DNA from: Cellulosimicrobium cellulans
GTDB lineage: Bacteria; Actinomycetota; Actinomycetes; Actinomycetales; Cellulomonadaceae
Reading direction: 5' to 3'
NCBI RefSeq assembly: GCF_016921195.1
Contig: NZ_JAFGYF010000002.1
Coordinates: 186,001 to 250,000, forward strand
Length of the DNA: 64,000 nt
The notes under the pieces: model-generated
Seen by the model: the letters and a program-made list of their open reading frames with translations, nothing else
Database searches by the model: none
What the model was told of the DNA's origin: nothing
Part shown: one piece after another, positions 8,996 through 17,126 of the stretch
How the letters are laid out: each line of letters opens with the position of its first letter
How positions within the stretch are numbered: the stretch's first letter is position 1
Translations under genes and position numbers: made by a program

Positions 8996-9814
8996 TCAGG
9001 TGACGTCATGGCGACGCAGGCGGATCCCCGCCGCGACGAGCAGCGCCGCGGCCCACGCGGCGAGCACGAGGCCGGCGACCCACGGATCGAGGTGCGGGCC
9101 CAGGGTGGTCGCGTCGAGGGCGGCGAGCCGGTCGTCGTCCTGGAGGAGCCGCGCCCCCGCTCCCGGCAGGAGGGTGCGCGCCGTGTCCGCGAACCGGCCC
9201 GGGTTCGTGGCGAGCAGGTGGTCGAGCACGACGAGCAGCAGCACGCCGGAGACGAGCGCGGCGTCGGGCCGGCGCAGCAGGACCCCGAGGCCCAGCCCGA
9301 CGAGCGCGACGCCGGTCTGGTAGAGCACGAAGCCCGCGAGGAGGCGCACCGTCTCGGGGTCCGCGACGTCCAGCACGAGCCCTGCGTCCGTGCGCTGCCC
9401 GGCGGTCGCCGCGAGCGCCGCGCCCAGCGCGACCACCGCCGTGGACACGGCGAGCGCGGTCGTGACGAGTGCCTGGGCCGCGAGCACGGGAGTCCGGCGC
9501 GGCACGGCGGCGAAGGTCACGCGCGCCGTGCCGGTGCGGAACTCGCCGGCGCCGGTGGTCGCGCCCAGGACGAGGAACCCGAGCTGGGCGAGCACGTACC
9601 CGGCGACGGCCGCGGGCGCGCCCGACGCCCCGGCGTCGGGGCGGGCGAAGGGGCCGAGCGCCCAGGCCGTCCCCGCGGCGGCGACGACGGTCGCCAGGGC
9701 GAGCCAGCCGGTCGAGCGCAGGCTCGTGGGCTTGTCCCACTCCGCGGCGAGCACCCGGGGCAGGGTGACCTGCCGGCGGTCCAGCGCGGACGCCGCGAGG
9801 GACGTCGCCGCCAC
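8996..9814 (-). CDS. ABC-2-type transporter permease
   Basis: 272 residues from GTG 9814, one base after the stop of the upstream permease gene. Six hydrophobic segments are separated by Ala/Gly/Arg-rich loops. The N-terminus (LPRVLAAEWDKPTSLRST) and the first cytoplasmic region (GEFRTGTARVTFAAVPRR) match the neighbouring permease closely, so the two arose by duplication and probably form the membrane pair of one exporter with the ATPase encoded at 10685. Family members export antibiotics or lipids or give self-resistance; the substrate here is not inferable. Confidence 0.85.
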   Translation of the reverse strand: MAATSLAASALDRRQVTLPRVLAAEWDKPTSLRSTGWLALATVVAAAGTAWALGPFARPDAGASGAPAAVAGYVLAQLGFLVLGATTGAGEFRTGTARVTFAAVPRRTPVLAAQALVTTALAVSTAVVALGAALAATAGQRTDAGLVLDVADPETVRLLAGFVLYQTGVALVGLGLGVLLRRPDAALVSGVLLLVVLDHLLATNPGRFADTARTLLPGAGARLLQDDDRLAALDATTLGPHLDPWVAGLVLAAWAAALLVAAGIRLRRHDVT

Positions 9815-9815
9815 G

Positions 9816-10688
9816 TCAGACCACGTCCCGGGTGCGCAGGCGGACGGCGGCGAGGGCGAGCGGCACGACGACCCACGCCGCCAGGACGACGCCTCCGCCG
9901 ACGGCGCCCAGGTCGGGCGCGCCCTCGACGGCGCCCTCGCCCGTGAGCAGGGAGGCCGCCCCGGTGGGCAGGAACGCGACGACGGTGTTCACCGCGGCCT
10001 GCGCGGACGAGACGTCCGCCGAGGCCGCGAGCGGGTCGCCCGACAGGTCGGCCGCGAGCACGAGCGCGACCGGCAGGACCAGGACGACGAGCACCGCCGC
10101 GGTCACCGCGGGGACCGGGCGCCGCACGAGCGCGCCGATCGCGAGGCCGAGCAGGGCCATGCCGGCGAGGAGGAGCGTCATCCCGGCGAGGACCTGGGGC
10201 GTGCTGTCGCCGACGAGGTCGAGCGCGATGCCGCGCGAGCGGGCCGAGGGCAGCAGCGCGAGCACCGCCGCCGCGACCGCGAGCACCGCGGTGACCAGCG
10301 CGAACGCGGCGGTCGCGACGGCCTGCGCCACGAGCACGGGCCAGCGCCGCGGCTCCGCGACGAACGTCGTGCGGAACGTGCCGGTGCTGTACTCGCCCGT
10401 CCCGACGAGGACACCCAGGACGAGCGGCGGCACCTGGGCGAGCAGGAGACCCGACGTGAGGGACCCGAGCGGGTCGAACCCCGGGTCCACGGACGACGCC
10501 TGCGCCGAGAGGGAGGTCAGGACACCCGAGACGGCGACGGTGAGCGCGGCCGCCCACCAGGACGAGCGCAGGCTCGTCAGCTTGGTCCACTCCGCGACGA
10601 CGGCGCGGGGGAGCGTCGGGCCCCCGGCGCTCGCGGGCCGCGACCCCGCCGGGTGCGCGCGCCGCGCGGAGGCCGTCGTGGCGGTCAT
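9816..10688 (-). CDS. ABC-2-type transporter permease
   Basis: 290 residues from ATG 10688, which overlaps the ATPase stop as ATGA. It contains LPRAVVAEWTKLTSLRSS and GEYSTGTFRTTFVAEPRR, paralogous to the downstream permease. Six predicted membrane helices. It has a slightly longer, charged N-terminal tail than its partner. It forms the membrane half of the exporter encoded by this operon. Confidence 0.86.
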   Translation of the reverse strand: MTATTASARRAHPAGSRPASAGGPTLPRAVVAEWTKLTSLRSSWWAAALTVAVSGVLTSLSAQASSVDPGFDPLGSLTSGLLLAQVPPLVLGVLVGTGEYSTGTFRTTFVAEPRRWPVLVAQAVATAAFALVTAVLAVAAAVLALLPSARSRGIALDLVGDSTPQVLAGMTLLLAGMALLGLAIGALVRRPVPAVTAAVLVVLVLPVALVLAADLSGDPLAASADVSSAQAAVNTVVAFLPTGAASLLTGEGAVEGAPDLGAVGGGVVLAAWVVVPLALAAVRLRTRDVV

Positions 10689-11443
10689 CGGGCACCTCCG
10701 GCGGACGTCAGGCCGGTCTCTCCGGTGGTGCGGCCCCGGTACTGGACGGCGTCGGCGGTGAGCCGCAGGTACGCGTCCTCGAGCGAGCCCGCCTCGCCCG
10801 CGAGCTCCTGCACCGGCGCGTCGGCGAGCAGCTGGCCCTGGCCGATGACGACGACGCGGTCGGCGCACAGCGCGAGCTCGTGCATGAGGTGCGACGACAG
10901 CAGCACCGTGCGGCCCTCGGCCGCGAGGCCGCGCACGAGCCCGCGCACCCAGAGCACGCCGTCCGGGTCGAGGCCGTTGACGGGCTCGTCGAGGATGAGC
11001 GTGCCCGGGTCGCCGAGCAGGGCGCCCGCGATGCCGAGGCGCTGGCCCATCCCGAGCGAGAACGTGCCCGCGCGCCGCCCCGCGACGCTCTCGAGGCCGG
11101 TCATCCCGATCACCTCGTCCACGCGCGCCCGCCCGATCCCGTGCGTGCGGGCGAGCGCCGTCAGGTGCCGGAACGCGGTGCGGCCCGGGTGCACGGAGCG
11201 GGCGTCGAGCATGACCCCGACGGCGCGGAGCGGCGCCGGGAGGTCGGCGTATCGGCGGCCGTCGACGGTCGCGGTGCCCGACGTCGGGCGCTCGAGCCCG
11301 ACGACGACGCGCATCGTCGTCGACTTCCCCGCCCCGTTCGGGCCGAGGAAGCCCGTCACGGTGCCGGGCCGCGCGGTGAACGTGAGCCCGTCCACCGCCG
11401 TCGTCGGTCCGTAGCGCTTGGTCAGCGCCTCGACCTGGATCAT
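10685..11443 (-). CDS. ABC transporter ATP-binding protein
   Basis: 252 residues from ATG 11443, preceded by GGGAGGA at good spacing. Walker A GPNGAGKST (about 34-42), a signature-region sequence FSLGMGQRLGIAGAL in place of LSGGQ, Walker B TLILDEPVNGLDP and switch His in LLSSHLMHE. The LGMGQR form is typical of the BcrA/DrrA-like subfamily. It is the first gene of the operon ATPase-permease-permease-kinase-regulator, so its expression is probably set by the regulator encoded at the end of the same transcript. Confidence 0.93.
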   Translation of the reverse strand: MIQVEALTKRYGPTTAVDGLTFTARPGTVTGFLGPNGAGKSTTMRVVVGLERPTSGTATVDGRRYADLPAPLRAVGVMLDARSVHPGRTAFRHLTALARTHGIGRARVDEVIGMTGLESVAGRRAGTFSLGMGQRLGIAGALLGDPGTLILDEPVNGLDPDGVLWVRGLVRGLAAEGRTVLLSSHLMHELALCADRVVVIGQGQLLADAPVQELAGEAGSLEDAYLRLTADAVQYRGRTTGETGLTSAGGAR

Positions 11444-11657
11444 GCGTCCTCCCGTCGTCCGGGGCGCCCGGTCCTCGGGCACCTCGTCGACGACGCTACG
11501 GACGCGGCCCTGGCGTCGGCTCGGGCCGTCGGCCGAGATCGGCGGTCGCGCGACCTCCTCCTCGAGGAGGATGCGGTCCTGCCCGGGGCGGAGGCCGGCG
11601 CGACCGCACGAGCGCGCGTCACCCTGGGCGCGCGCTCGGAGCCGCCGGGGGGCGCGA
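11444..11657. other. Upstream region of the ABC/two-component operon
   Basis: It holds the operon ribosome site and a 16-base palindrome (listed separately). I do not see a convincing -35/-10 pair on the minus strand, although TAGCGT lies about 50 bases upstream of the ATPase start. No gene is supported here. Confidence 0.4.
11556..11571. promoter_or_regulatory. Perfect 16-base palindrome, possible operator
   Basis: TCCTCCTCGAGGAGGA is perfectly self-complementary. It lies about 115 bases upstream of the ABC ATPase start and could be a binding site for a dimeric regulator such as the LuxR-type protein of the same operon. No other copy was noticed in the window. Confidence 0.35.
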
Positions 11658-11757
11658 TAGGCTGGGCGCCATGCTTCCGGCGTGAGAGCGCCGGCGGGAT
11701 CCGAACGAGACAGCGGATCGAGAAGCCCCGTCGCTCCACACGGCGGGGCTTCTTGCT
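11658..11757 (+). ncRNA. Candidate small RNA: TAGGCT promoter, three hairpins, terminator
   Basis: TAGGCT at 11658-11663 would start a plus-strand transcript near 11671. That transcript could fold into hairpins 11677-11694 (stem CCGGCG), 11698-11719 (stem GATCCG) and 11721-11752 (10-bp stem AGAAGCCCCG followed by TTGCTG). The only reading frame from ATG 11671 is four codons long. The unit is about 85 bases. It could instead be just the ctaD terminator with chance neighbours. Confidence 0.35.
11721..11752. terminator. Hairpin terminator downstream of ctaD
   Basis: AGAAGCCCCG (11721-11730) and CGGGGCTTCT (11743-11752) form a perfect 10-bp stem with a 12-base loop, 43 bases beyond the ctaD stop. 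On the plus strand it is followed by TTGCTG, so it may stop transcription from both sides. Confidence 0.65.
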
Positions 11758-11794
11758 GCCCGGTGCGCGTCCCGGGCGGGCACGACGGCGGTCG

Positions 11795-13603
11795 TCACGC
11801 CGACGCGTCGGGCGTGTCGTCGTCCTGGACGTGGGTCGTCGACGACTCCTGGCGCCGCGGACGGCCCTGGCGGTGGTCCTTCGCGAGCGAGCCCTGACCG
11901 CGGCGGTCGGCCTCCCCGAACACCTGCTCGAGAGGACCGGGGTCGGTCTCGCGGTGCTCCATGGCGATGACCTCGGGGTGGTGCAGGTCGAACGCGGGCG
12001 ACTCGGAACGGATACGAGGCAGGGACTCGAAGTTGTGCCGCGGGGGCGGGCTCGACGTCGCCCACTCGAGCGAGCGCCCGTACCCCCAGGGGTCGTCCAC
12101 GAGGACCCGGGGGGCGTTCCGCCAGGTGGTGTACACGTTCCACAGGAAGGGCAGCGTCGACGCGCCGAGGAGGAAGGCGCCGACCGTGGAGACCTGGTGC
12201 TCCCAGGTGAACCCGTCGCTGGGCGCGTAGTCGGCGTAGCGGCGCGGCATGCCCTCGACGCCGAGCCAGTGGTGGACGAGGAACGTCAGGTGGAAGCCGA
12301 CGAACAGCATCCAGAAGTGGATCTTGCCCCAGCGCTCGTCGAGCCTGCGGCCGGTGAGCTTGGGCCACCAGAAGTAGAAGCCCGCGAACATCGCGAAGAC
12401 GACGGTCCCGAAGACGACGTAGTGGAAGTGCGCCACGACGAAGTACGAGTCGTGCACGTGGAAGTCGAGCGCGGGGCTCGCCAGGACGATCCCGGTGAGC
12501 CCGCCGAACAGGAACGTCACCAGGAAGCCGACGGCCCAGAGCATCGGTGTCTCGAACGTGAGCTTGCCGCGCCACATCGTCCCGATCCAGTTGAAGAACT
12601 TCACTCCCGTGGGCACGGCGATGAGCATCGTCATGAGCGCGAAGAACGGCAGCAGCACGGCTCCCGTCGCATACATGTGGTGGGCCCAGACGGTCATCGA
12701 CAGCGCGGCGATCGCGATCGTCGCGTACACGATGCCCTTGTAGCCGAAGAGCGGCTTGCGGCTGAACACGGGAAGGATCTCGGTGATGATGCCGAAGAAC
12801 GGCAGCGCGATCACGTACACCTCGGGATGGCCGAAGAACCAGAAGAGGTGCTGCCAGAGCAGCGCCCCGCCGTTCGAGGGGTCGTAGATCTGGGCGCCGA
12901 GACGTCGGTCCGCCCCGAGCGCCAGCAGGGCCGCGGCCAGGACCGGGAACGCCATGAGGACGAGCAGGCTCGTGATGAGGGTGTTCCACGTGAAGACCGG
13001 CATCCGGAACATCGTCATGCCGGGCGCGCGCATGGTGATGATCGTCGTGACGAAGTTCACCGCGCCCAGGATCGTCCCGAACCCCGCCATCGCGAGCCCG
13101 AGGACCCACAGGTCGCCGCCGACCTCGGGACTGAACGTCTCGCGCGACAACGGCGTGTAGGCGGTCCACCCGAACGATGCGGCGCCGTGGCTGGTGAAGA
13201 ACCCGCTCACGGTGATCACGCCCCCGAACAGGAACAACCAGAAGGACAGCATGTTCAGGCGCGGGAACGCCACGTCGGGCGCCCCGATCTGCAGCGGCAT
13301 CAGCACGTTGGCGAACCCCGCGAAGAGGGGGGTGGCGAACAGGAGCATCATGATCGTGCCGTGCATCGTGAACAGCTGGTTGTACTGCTCCTTGCTCTGC
13401 ACGATCTGGATCCCCGGCTCGAACAGCTCGGCCCGGACGACGAGGGCCATGAGGCCACCGACGAGGAAGAAGGCGAACGACGCGACGAGGTACATGCGGC
13501 CGATCGTCTTGTGGTCGGTCGTGGTGACCCAGCGGAGCAGCGCCCGAGCGAGGCCCTCGCGGGTGGGAGCGGTCGGGCGGGCCGGTGCAGAGACGTCGAG
13601 CAC
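11795..13603 (-). CDS. ctaD: Cytochrome c oxidase subunit I (aa3 type)
   Basis: 602 residues from GTG 13603, chosen because GGAGG sits six bases upstream; an in-frame GTG at 13645 is possible. Twelve membrane helices are expected. The metal ligands are visible: the low-spin haem His in [10 protein letters not shown], the CuB His and cross-linked Tyr in FGHPEVY, the CuB pair HH in WAHHMYATG, and the distal haem ligands in [15 protein letters not shown]. It is the catalytic subunit of the terminal oxidase, reducing oxygen to water and pumping protons in the plasma membrane. No ctaC, ctaE or qcr gene adjoins it; a solitary ctaD also occurs in corynebacteria. Confidence 0.96.
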   Translation of the reverse strand: MLDVSAPARPTAPTREGLARALLRWVTTTDHKTIGRMYLVASFAFFLVGGLMALVVRAELFEPGIQIVQSKEQYNQLFTMHGTIMMLLFATPLFAGFANVLMPLQIGAPDVAFPRLNMLSFWLFLFGGVITVSGFFTSHGAASFGWTAYTPLSRETFSPEVGGDLWVLGLAMAGFGTILGAVNFVTTIITMRAPGMTMFRMPVFTWNTLITSLLVLMAFPVLAAALLALGADRRLGAQIYDPSNGGALLWQHLFWFFGHPEVYVIALPFFGIITEILPVFSRKPLFGYKGIVYATIAIAALSMTVWAHHMYATGAVLLPFFALMTMLIAVPTGVKFFNWIGTMWRGKLTFETPMLWAVGFLVTFLFGGLTGIVLASPALDFHVHDSYFVVAHFHYVVFGTVVFAMFAGFYFWWPKLTGRRLDERWGKIHFWMLFVGFHLTFLVHHWLGVEGMPRRYADYAPSDGFTWEHQVSTVGAFLLGASTLPFLWNVYTTWRNAPRVLVDDPWGYGRSLEWATSSPPPRHNFESLPRIRSESPAFDLHHPEVIAMEHRETDPGPLEQVFGEADRRGQGSLAKDHRQGRPRRQESSTTHVQDDDTPDASA

Positions 13604-13674
13604 GACGCACCTCCGGTGGAGACCGAGGGAGCGCGCCTGCTTCACGCCGTGCCGTCGTCGTCGGCGGCACGCCC

Positions 13675-13680
13675 AGCCTA
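13675..13680 (-). promoter_or_regulatory. Probable -10 box of ctaD
   Basis: TAGGCT on the minus strand, about 70 bases upstream of the ctaD start. It implies a 5' leader of roughly 65 bases containing the GGAGG ribosome site. No clear -35 is visible. Confidence 0.4.
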
Positions 13681-13778
13681 CGACCGCGGTCCGCCCCGGT
13701 GCCAGGCAGGGCCGGGGAGGGCGGTGCCGACGCGGGCGCGTGCGGCACGGACTGCGCCCGCCGGACGTGCGGACGACG

Positions 13779-13812
13779 AAAACCCCCGACCCGCATCTCT
13801 GCAGGCCGGGGG
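13779..13812 (-). terminator. Intrinsic terminator downstream of tRNA-Leu
   Basis: On the minus strand a nine-pair GC stem (CCCCCGGCC with GGTCGGGGG, one G-U pair, 12-base loop) is followed directly by TTTTCG. It begins about a dozen bases after the tRNA 3' end and is the most canonical rho-independent terminator in the window. Confidence 0.75.
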
Positions 13813-13823
13813 CATCTTCTCGG

Positions 13824-13908
13824 TGTCCGGAGGGGGACTTGAACCCCCACGCCCGATAAAGGGCACTAGCACCTCAAGCTAGCGCGTCTGCCATTCCGCC
13901 ACCCGGAC
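13824..13908 (-). tRNA. tRNA-Leu(GAG)
   Basis: An 85-base type II tRNA on the minus strand: acceptor GTCCGGG paired with TCCGGAC (one G-U), anticodon stem CTAGC/GCTAG around loop TTGAGGT (anticodon GAG, reading CTC and CTT), a long variable arm (TGCCC...GGGC) and a T arm with GTTCAAG. The discriminator is A. CCA is not encoded, which is normal in this group. It has its own terminator and no integrase nearby. Confidence 0.95.
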
Positions 13909-13951
13909 GAGTGGACCTTCCCGGCGTTTCCGCCGTTCCGGTGCGGGGAAA

Positions 13952-13957
13952 AACATA
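13952..13957 (-). promoter_or_regulatory. Possible -10 box of tRNA-Leu
   Basis: TATGTT on the minus strand, 44 bases upstream of the mature tRNA 5' end, in the only AT-richer stretch of this spacer. The -35 region is not convincing. Confidence 0.3.
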
Positions 13958-14076
13958 GCACGGTTCGGGCGTGGTCCTCACATCGCGGTCGGCGGTCGGC
14001 GCCGGGTGGGGAACGGGACGACGACCCCGGGTGCGGCGCCCGGCGGAGGGGGACGACCTGGGGCACACTGGGCGGG

Positions 14077-14109
14077 ATGGTGGCCACGACCGGGTGGAGG
14101 CACGTGTGA
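14077..14109 (+). CDS. Possible leaderless upstream ORF (10 codons) coupled to the AI-2E-family gene
   Basis: ATG 14077 begins a ten-residue frame, MVATTGWRHV. Its stop codon overlaps the GTG start of the next gene as GTGA (14106-14109). CACACT (14064-14069), a weak -10, lies seven bases before the ATG, so the short frame could be translated from a leaderless transcript. The downstream gene also has its own GGAGG inside this frame. Existence of the peptide is an inference. Confidence 0.3.
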   Translation: MVATTGWRHV

Positions 14110-15398
14110 CGGACGAGCAGCGACCGGCGACAGCGGTGCCCACCCCGCGACCGGGCTCCGGCTCCGACCGCTCGGCGGCGTCGGTCAAGCATCTCGCGGG
14201 GGCGTCGAGCGCGGCGCGCAAGGTCGCGGGGGCGCGACGCAACCCGTCGGTCGTCGGGTACGACGAGTCGGTGCCCGCGTGGCTCCGCACGACGGCGGGC
14301 TGGTCGTGGCGACTGCTCATGATCGTCGCGGCCGTCGCGCTCATCTTCTTCGCGACCGCGCAGGTGCAGCTCGTCTTCGTGGCGGTCTTCCTCGCGCTCG
14401 TCATCACGTCGGTCCTGCGACCCGTGACCGACTTCTACGCCAGGGTCATGCCGCGAGGCCTCGCGACGGGACTCGCCATCCTCACGGCGCTGCTGTTCAT
14501 CGCGGGCCTGCTGACCTACGTGATCACGTCGGTCGCCGGGCAGTGGCAGAGCCTCGCCGAGCAGTTCGACCAGGGCATCGAGCAGATCTTCGACTTCCTC
14601 GAGAACGGCCCGCTGCCGGTCACGATCACGGCGGACGACGTCAACGGGTGGATCGACAACGGCCGGCAGTGGCTCTCCGAGCACGGTGGCGACATCGCGA
14701 GCCAGGCGGCCGCGAGCGCCGGTTCGGTCTTCGAGGCCTTCGCGGCGATCGCGCTCGCGATCTTCTGCACGGTGTTCTTCCTCGCCAAGGGCAAGGACAT
14801 GTGGACCTGGTTCCTCAACCAGCTCCCGTCGCGCTCGCGCGACAGCTGGAAGATCGCGGGCGGAGCGGGCTGGTACACCTTCTCCGGCTACGCGCGGGGC
14901 ACCGTGATCATCGCCCTGGTCGACGGCATCCTCGCGGGCATCTTCCTCGGGATCCTGGGCGTGCCGCTCGCCGCGCCGCTCGCGGTGCTCGTCTTCATCG
15001 GTGCGTTCATCCCCATCATCGGCGCGCCGCTCGCGATGATCATCGCGGCGATCGTCGCCCTGGCGGCCAAGGGCATCGTCATCGCGCTCGTCGTGACGAT
15101 CGGCATCGCGCTCATCGGGCAGTTCGAGGGTCACATCCTCCAGCCGCTCGTCATGGGCAAGCAGGTGTCGCTCCACCCGGTCGTCGTGGCGATCGCGGTG
15201 ACCGCGGGGACGCTCCTCGCGGGGATCCTCGGCGCCGTCGTCTCCGTGCCGCTCGTCGCCGTGGCGTGGTCCGTGTTCTCGAAGCTGCGGCACAAGGACC
15301 CCCCGATGGAGGAGGACGTCCCGACCGCCAAGGAGATCGCGCTCGGCGAGGTCGTGCCGAGGTCGCCGGGTCGTACCGCCGACGACGCGGCCGGCTGA
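14106..15398 (+). CDS. AI-2E family transporter (TqsA/YdiK-like permease)
   Basis: 430 residues from GTG 14106, with GGAGG five bases upstream. A charged N-terminal tail precedes about seven to eight membrane helices arranged as an N-terminal group, a long soluble insertion (about residues 145-200) and a C-terminal group with the family pattern (FIGAFIPIIGAPLA and LQPLVMGKQVSLHPVVVAIAV). Family members include autoinducer-2 exporters and sodium/proton antiporters, so the name does not prove AI-2 transport. Monocistronic, followed by a hairpin. Confidence 0.88.
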   Translation: MTDEQRPATAVPTPRPGSGSDRSAASVKHLAGASSAARKVAGARRNPSVVGYDESVPAWLRTTAGWSWRLLMIVAAVALIFFATAQVQLVFVAVFLALVITSVLRPVTDFYARVMPRGLATGLAILTALLFIAGLLTYVITSVAGQWQSLAEQFDQGIEQIFDFLENGPLPVTITADDVNGWIDNGRQWLSEHGGDIASQAAASAGSVFEAFAAIALAIFCTVFFLAKGKDMWTWFLNQLPSRSRDSWKIAGGAGWYTFSGYARGTVIIALVDGILAGIFLGILGVPLAAPLAVLVFIGAFIPIIGAPLAMIIAAIVALAAKGIVIALVVTIGIALIGQFEGHILQPLVMGKQVSLHPVVVAIAVTAGTLLAGILGAVVSVPLVAVAWSVFSKLRHKDPPMEEDVPTAKEIALGEVVPRSPGRTADDAAG

Positions 15399-15409
15399 GC
15401 CGGGACGGC

Positions 15410-15428
15410 CGCCCGGCGGAACCGGGCG
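15410..15428. terminator. Short hairpin between convergent genes
   Basis: CGCCCGG (15410-15416) and CCGGGCG (15422-15428) form a perfect seven-pair stem with a five-base loop, just after the AI-2E-family stop and just before the stop of the convergent DUF1905 gene. Confidence 0.5.
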
Positions 15429-15438
15429 ACGATCCGCC

Positions 15439-15741
15439 TCAGCGCGGGACGGCCGAGACCTCCGCGGCGAGCCGCACGGAGACGTGCACGGTGTCCCCGA
15501 CGCCCTTGCCGGTCGCGGCGCGCACCGACCGCAGCACCGCGAGGAGGTGGGGGCCTCCGTAGGCGACGAGCGACGCGTGGTACGCCACGTCGTCCACCTG
15601 GGCGAGCACCGGGACGCGGCCGCGCGTGCCGAACAGGTCGACGGCGTCGTAGGGGAGCGCCACGAAGGCTCCCGAACGGGTCCCCGCGGCGATCACGACG
15701 GCGTCGAACTCGACCGGGCCCGGGTCCGTCCACGTGGGCAT
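15439..15741 (-). CDS. DUF1905 domain small protein
   Basis: 100 residues, nearly all of it one DUF1905 domain: FDAVVIAAGTRSGAFVALPYDAVDLFGTRGRVPVL near the N-terminus and KGVGDTVHVSVRLA near the C-terminus. The domain is a small beta-barrel, often fused to or beside YdeI-like proteins, and its role is unknown. TACGGT seven bases before the ATG suggests a leaderless transcript. The gene points away from, and probably has no operon link to, the permease gene upstream. Confidence 0.75.
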   Translation of the reverse strand: MPTWTDPGPVEFDAVVIAAGTRSGAFVALPYDAVDLFGTRGRVPVLAQVDDVAYHASLVAYGGPHLLAVLRSVRAATGKGVGDTVHVSVRLAAEVSAVPR

Positions 15742-15748
15742 GGCGTCG

Positions 15749-15754
15749 ACCGTA
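15749..15754 (-). promoter_or_regulatory. -10 box TACGGT, leaderless DUF1905 gene
   Basis: TACGGT on the minus strand with seven bases to the ATG at 15741. Confidence 0.4.
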
Positions 15755-15797
15755 GCGGACCGCCCGGGCGCGGGGAACGACCCGCGGCGGGCGAATC

Positions 15798-17126
15798 TCA
15801 CGGCGTGGGACGGCGCTTCGCGACGGCTACCCCGATCGCGGCGAGGGCGAGCACCCCGGGCGCGACGAGCGACGCGCCGGCGAGGACGAGCAGCACGCCG
15901 GTGAGCGCGGTCGCGACGGCCGCCAGCCACCAGCCCGCGCTCCGGCGCGGGAGCAGGCGCAGGGCGGCGACCATGCCGAGCGCGTACACCGCCACCATCG
16001 AGCTCGTGTGCACGCGCACGAACGGCTCGAGGTCGAGACCGGTGCCGACGAGGACCGCGAGGTACGTCGCGCTGAGCACGAGGGTGACGGCGAGCGCACG
16101 CCGCGGGACGCCCGCGCGGCCGGAGAGCGCGGCGAGCGCGCGCGGCAGGTCGCCGTCCCGCGCGAGCGCCTGGCCGAGGTTCGCGAACGCCGCGAGGTAA
16201 GCGGTCAGCACGCCCGACGTCACGATCGCCGCCACGACGCCCACGACCACGGGCCCGGCGGCGGGCGCGCCCGTGCGGGCCAGGTCGAGCAGCGCGACCG
16301 TGCCGGAGCCGGCCTCGGTCCCGAGGACCCCGACGGTCGTCACCTGCAGGGCGAGGTAGGCGACCCCGACGACGACGAGCGCGACGCCCGTCGCCGCGGG
16401 GATCGTGCGGCGCGGGTCGCGGAAGTCGGCCGAGACGTGCGTGCCGACCTCCCAGCCCGCGAACGCCCAGACGAAGAGGCTCACCGCGGAGCCGACGCCC
16501 GACCAGCCCTCGCTGAGGAACGGCGTGAACCGCTCGGCGCTCGCGGCGGGTGCCGCCACCGCGACCACCACGACGACGGCGGCGAGCAGGAGGGACGTGA
16601 GCCCGAGCTGGACGGCCCCCGCGACGCGGACGCCGAGCCACACGGCGACCGCCGGCACGACGACGAGCGCGACGGCCACGACGGGGACCGCCGCGCGGTC
16701 CGCCCCCACGACCGCGACGACGTACTCCGCCCCGAGCACCGCCACGACGGGCACGCCGACGCACACGCCGAGGAAGAACCAGTAGCCCGTGGCGCGCGCC
16801 GCCGTCGGGCCGAGTGCCGAGCGCACCGCGCTCGCGACGCCGCCCCGGTCGGGGTGCCGTGCGGCCAGCGCCGCGAACGTGCCCGCGAGGGGCACGCTCG
16901 CGACGAGCACCAGGGCGACCGCGAGGACGGACGCGGGGCCCGCGACGCGCGTGGCCAGCCCGGGCAGCGCGAGGACGCCGGTGCCGAGCACGCTCGCGAC
17001 GTAGAGGGCGCTGCCACGGGCGATCCCGAGCGCGCCCGGTGGAGCGTGCCGGTCCGGCGAGGAGCCCGCGGGCGCGGCCGGCGCCGGGGCGGGGCGGGCG
17101 GGGGCGAGCGGGGTCGGGGTGTCCAC
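15798..17126 (-). CDS. APC superfamily amino acid permease
   Basis: 442 residues from GTG 17126, behind AGGGTGG. Twelve hydrophobic helices. The N-terminal motif GSALYVASVLGTGVLALPG is the helix-1 substrate/sodium site of the APC family, and FVWAFAGWEVGTHVSADFRDPRRTIP is its helix-6/loop signature. It is divergent from alanine dehydrogenase with a 108-base shared control region, which suggests uptake of alanine or a related amino acid for catabolism. The substrate is an inference from the neighbour. Confidence 0.85.
   Translation of the reverse strand: MDTPTPLAPARPAPAPAAPAGSSPDRHAPPGALGIARGSALYVASVLGTGVLALPGLATRVAGPASVLAVALVLVASVPLAGTFAALAARHPDRGGVASAVRSALGPTAARATGYWFFLGVCVGVPVVAVLGAEYVVAVVGADRAAVPVVAVALVVVPAVAVWLGVRVAGAVQLGLTSLLLAAVVVVVAVAAPAASAERFTPFLSEGWSGVGSAVSLFVWAFAGWEVGTHVSADFRDPRRTIPAATGVALVVVGVAYLALQVTTVGVLGTEAGSGTVALLDLARTGAPAAGPVVVGVVAAIVTSGVLTAYLAAFANLGQALARDGDLPRALAALSGRAGVPRRALAVTLVLSATYLAVLVGTGLDLEPFVRVHTSSMVAVYALGMVAALRLLPRRSAGWWLAAVATALTGVLLVLAGASLVAPGVLALAAIGVAVAKRRPTP

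Noticed and set aside
11671-11685. A four-codon frame (MLPA) behind a TAGGCT box as a leaderless gene
   Set aside because: Too short to be a gene. The spacing may be coincidence, and a non-coding RNA explains the structure better.
13824-13908. tRNA-Leu as an attachment site for an integrated element
   Set aside because: No integrase, no second partial copy of the tRNA 3' end and no change in base composition on either side.
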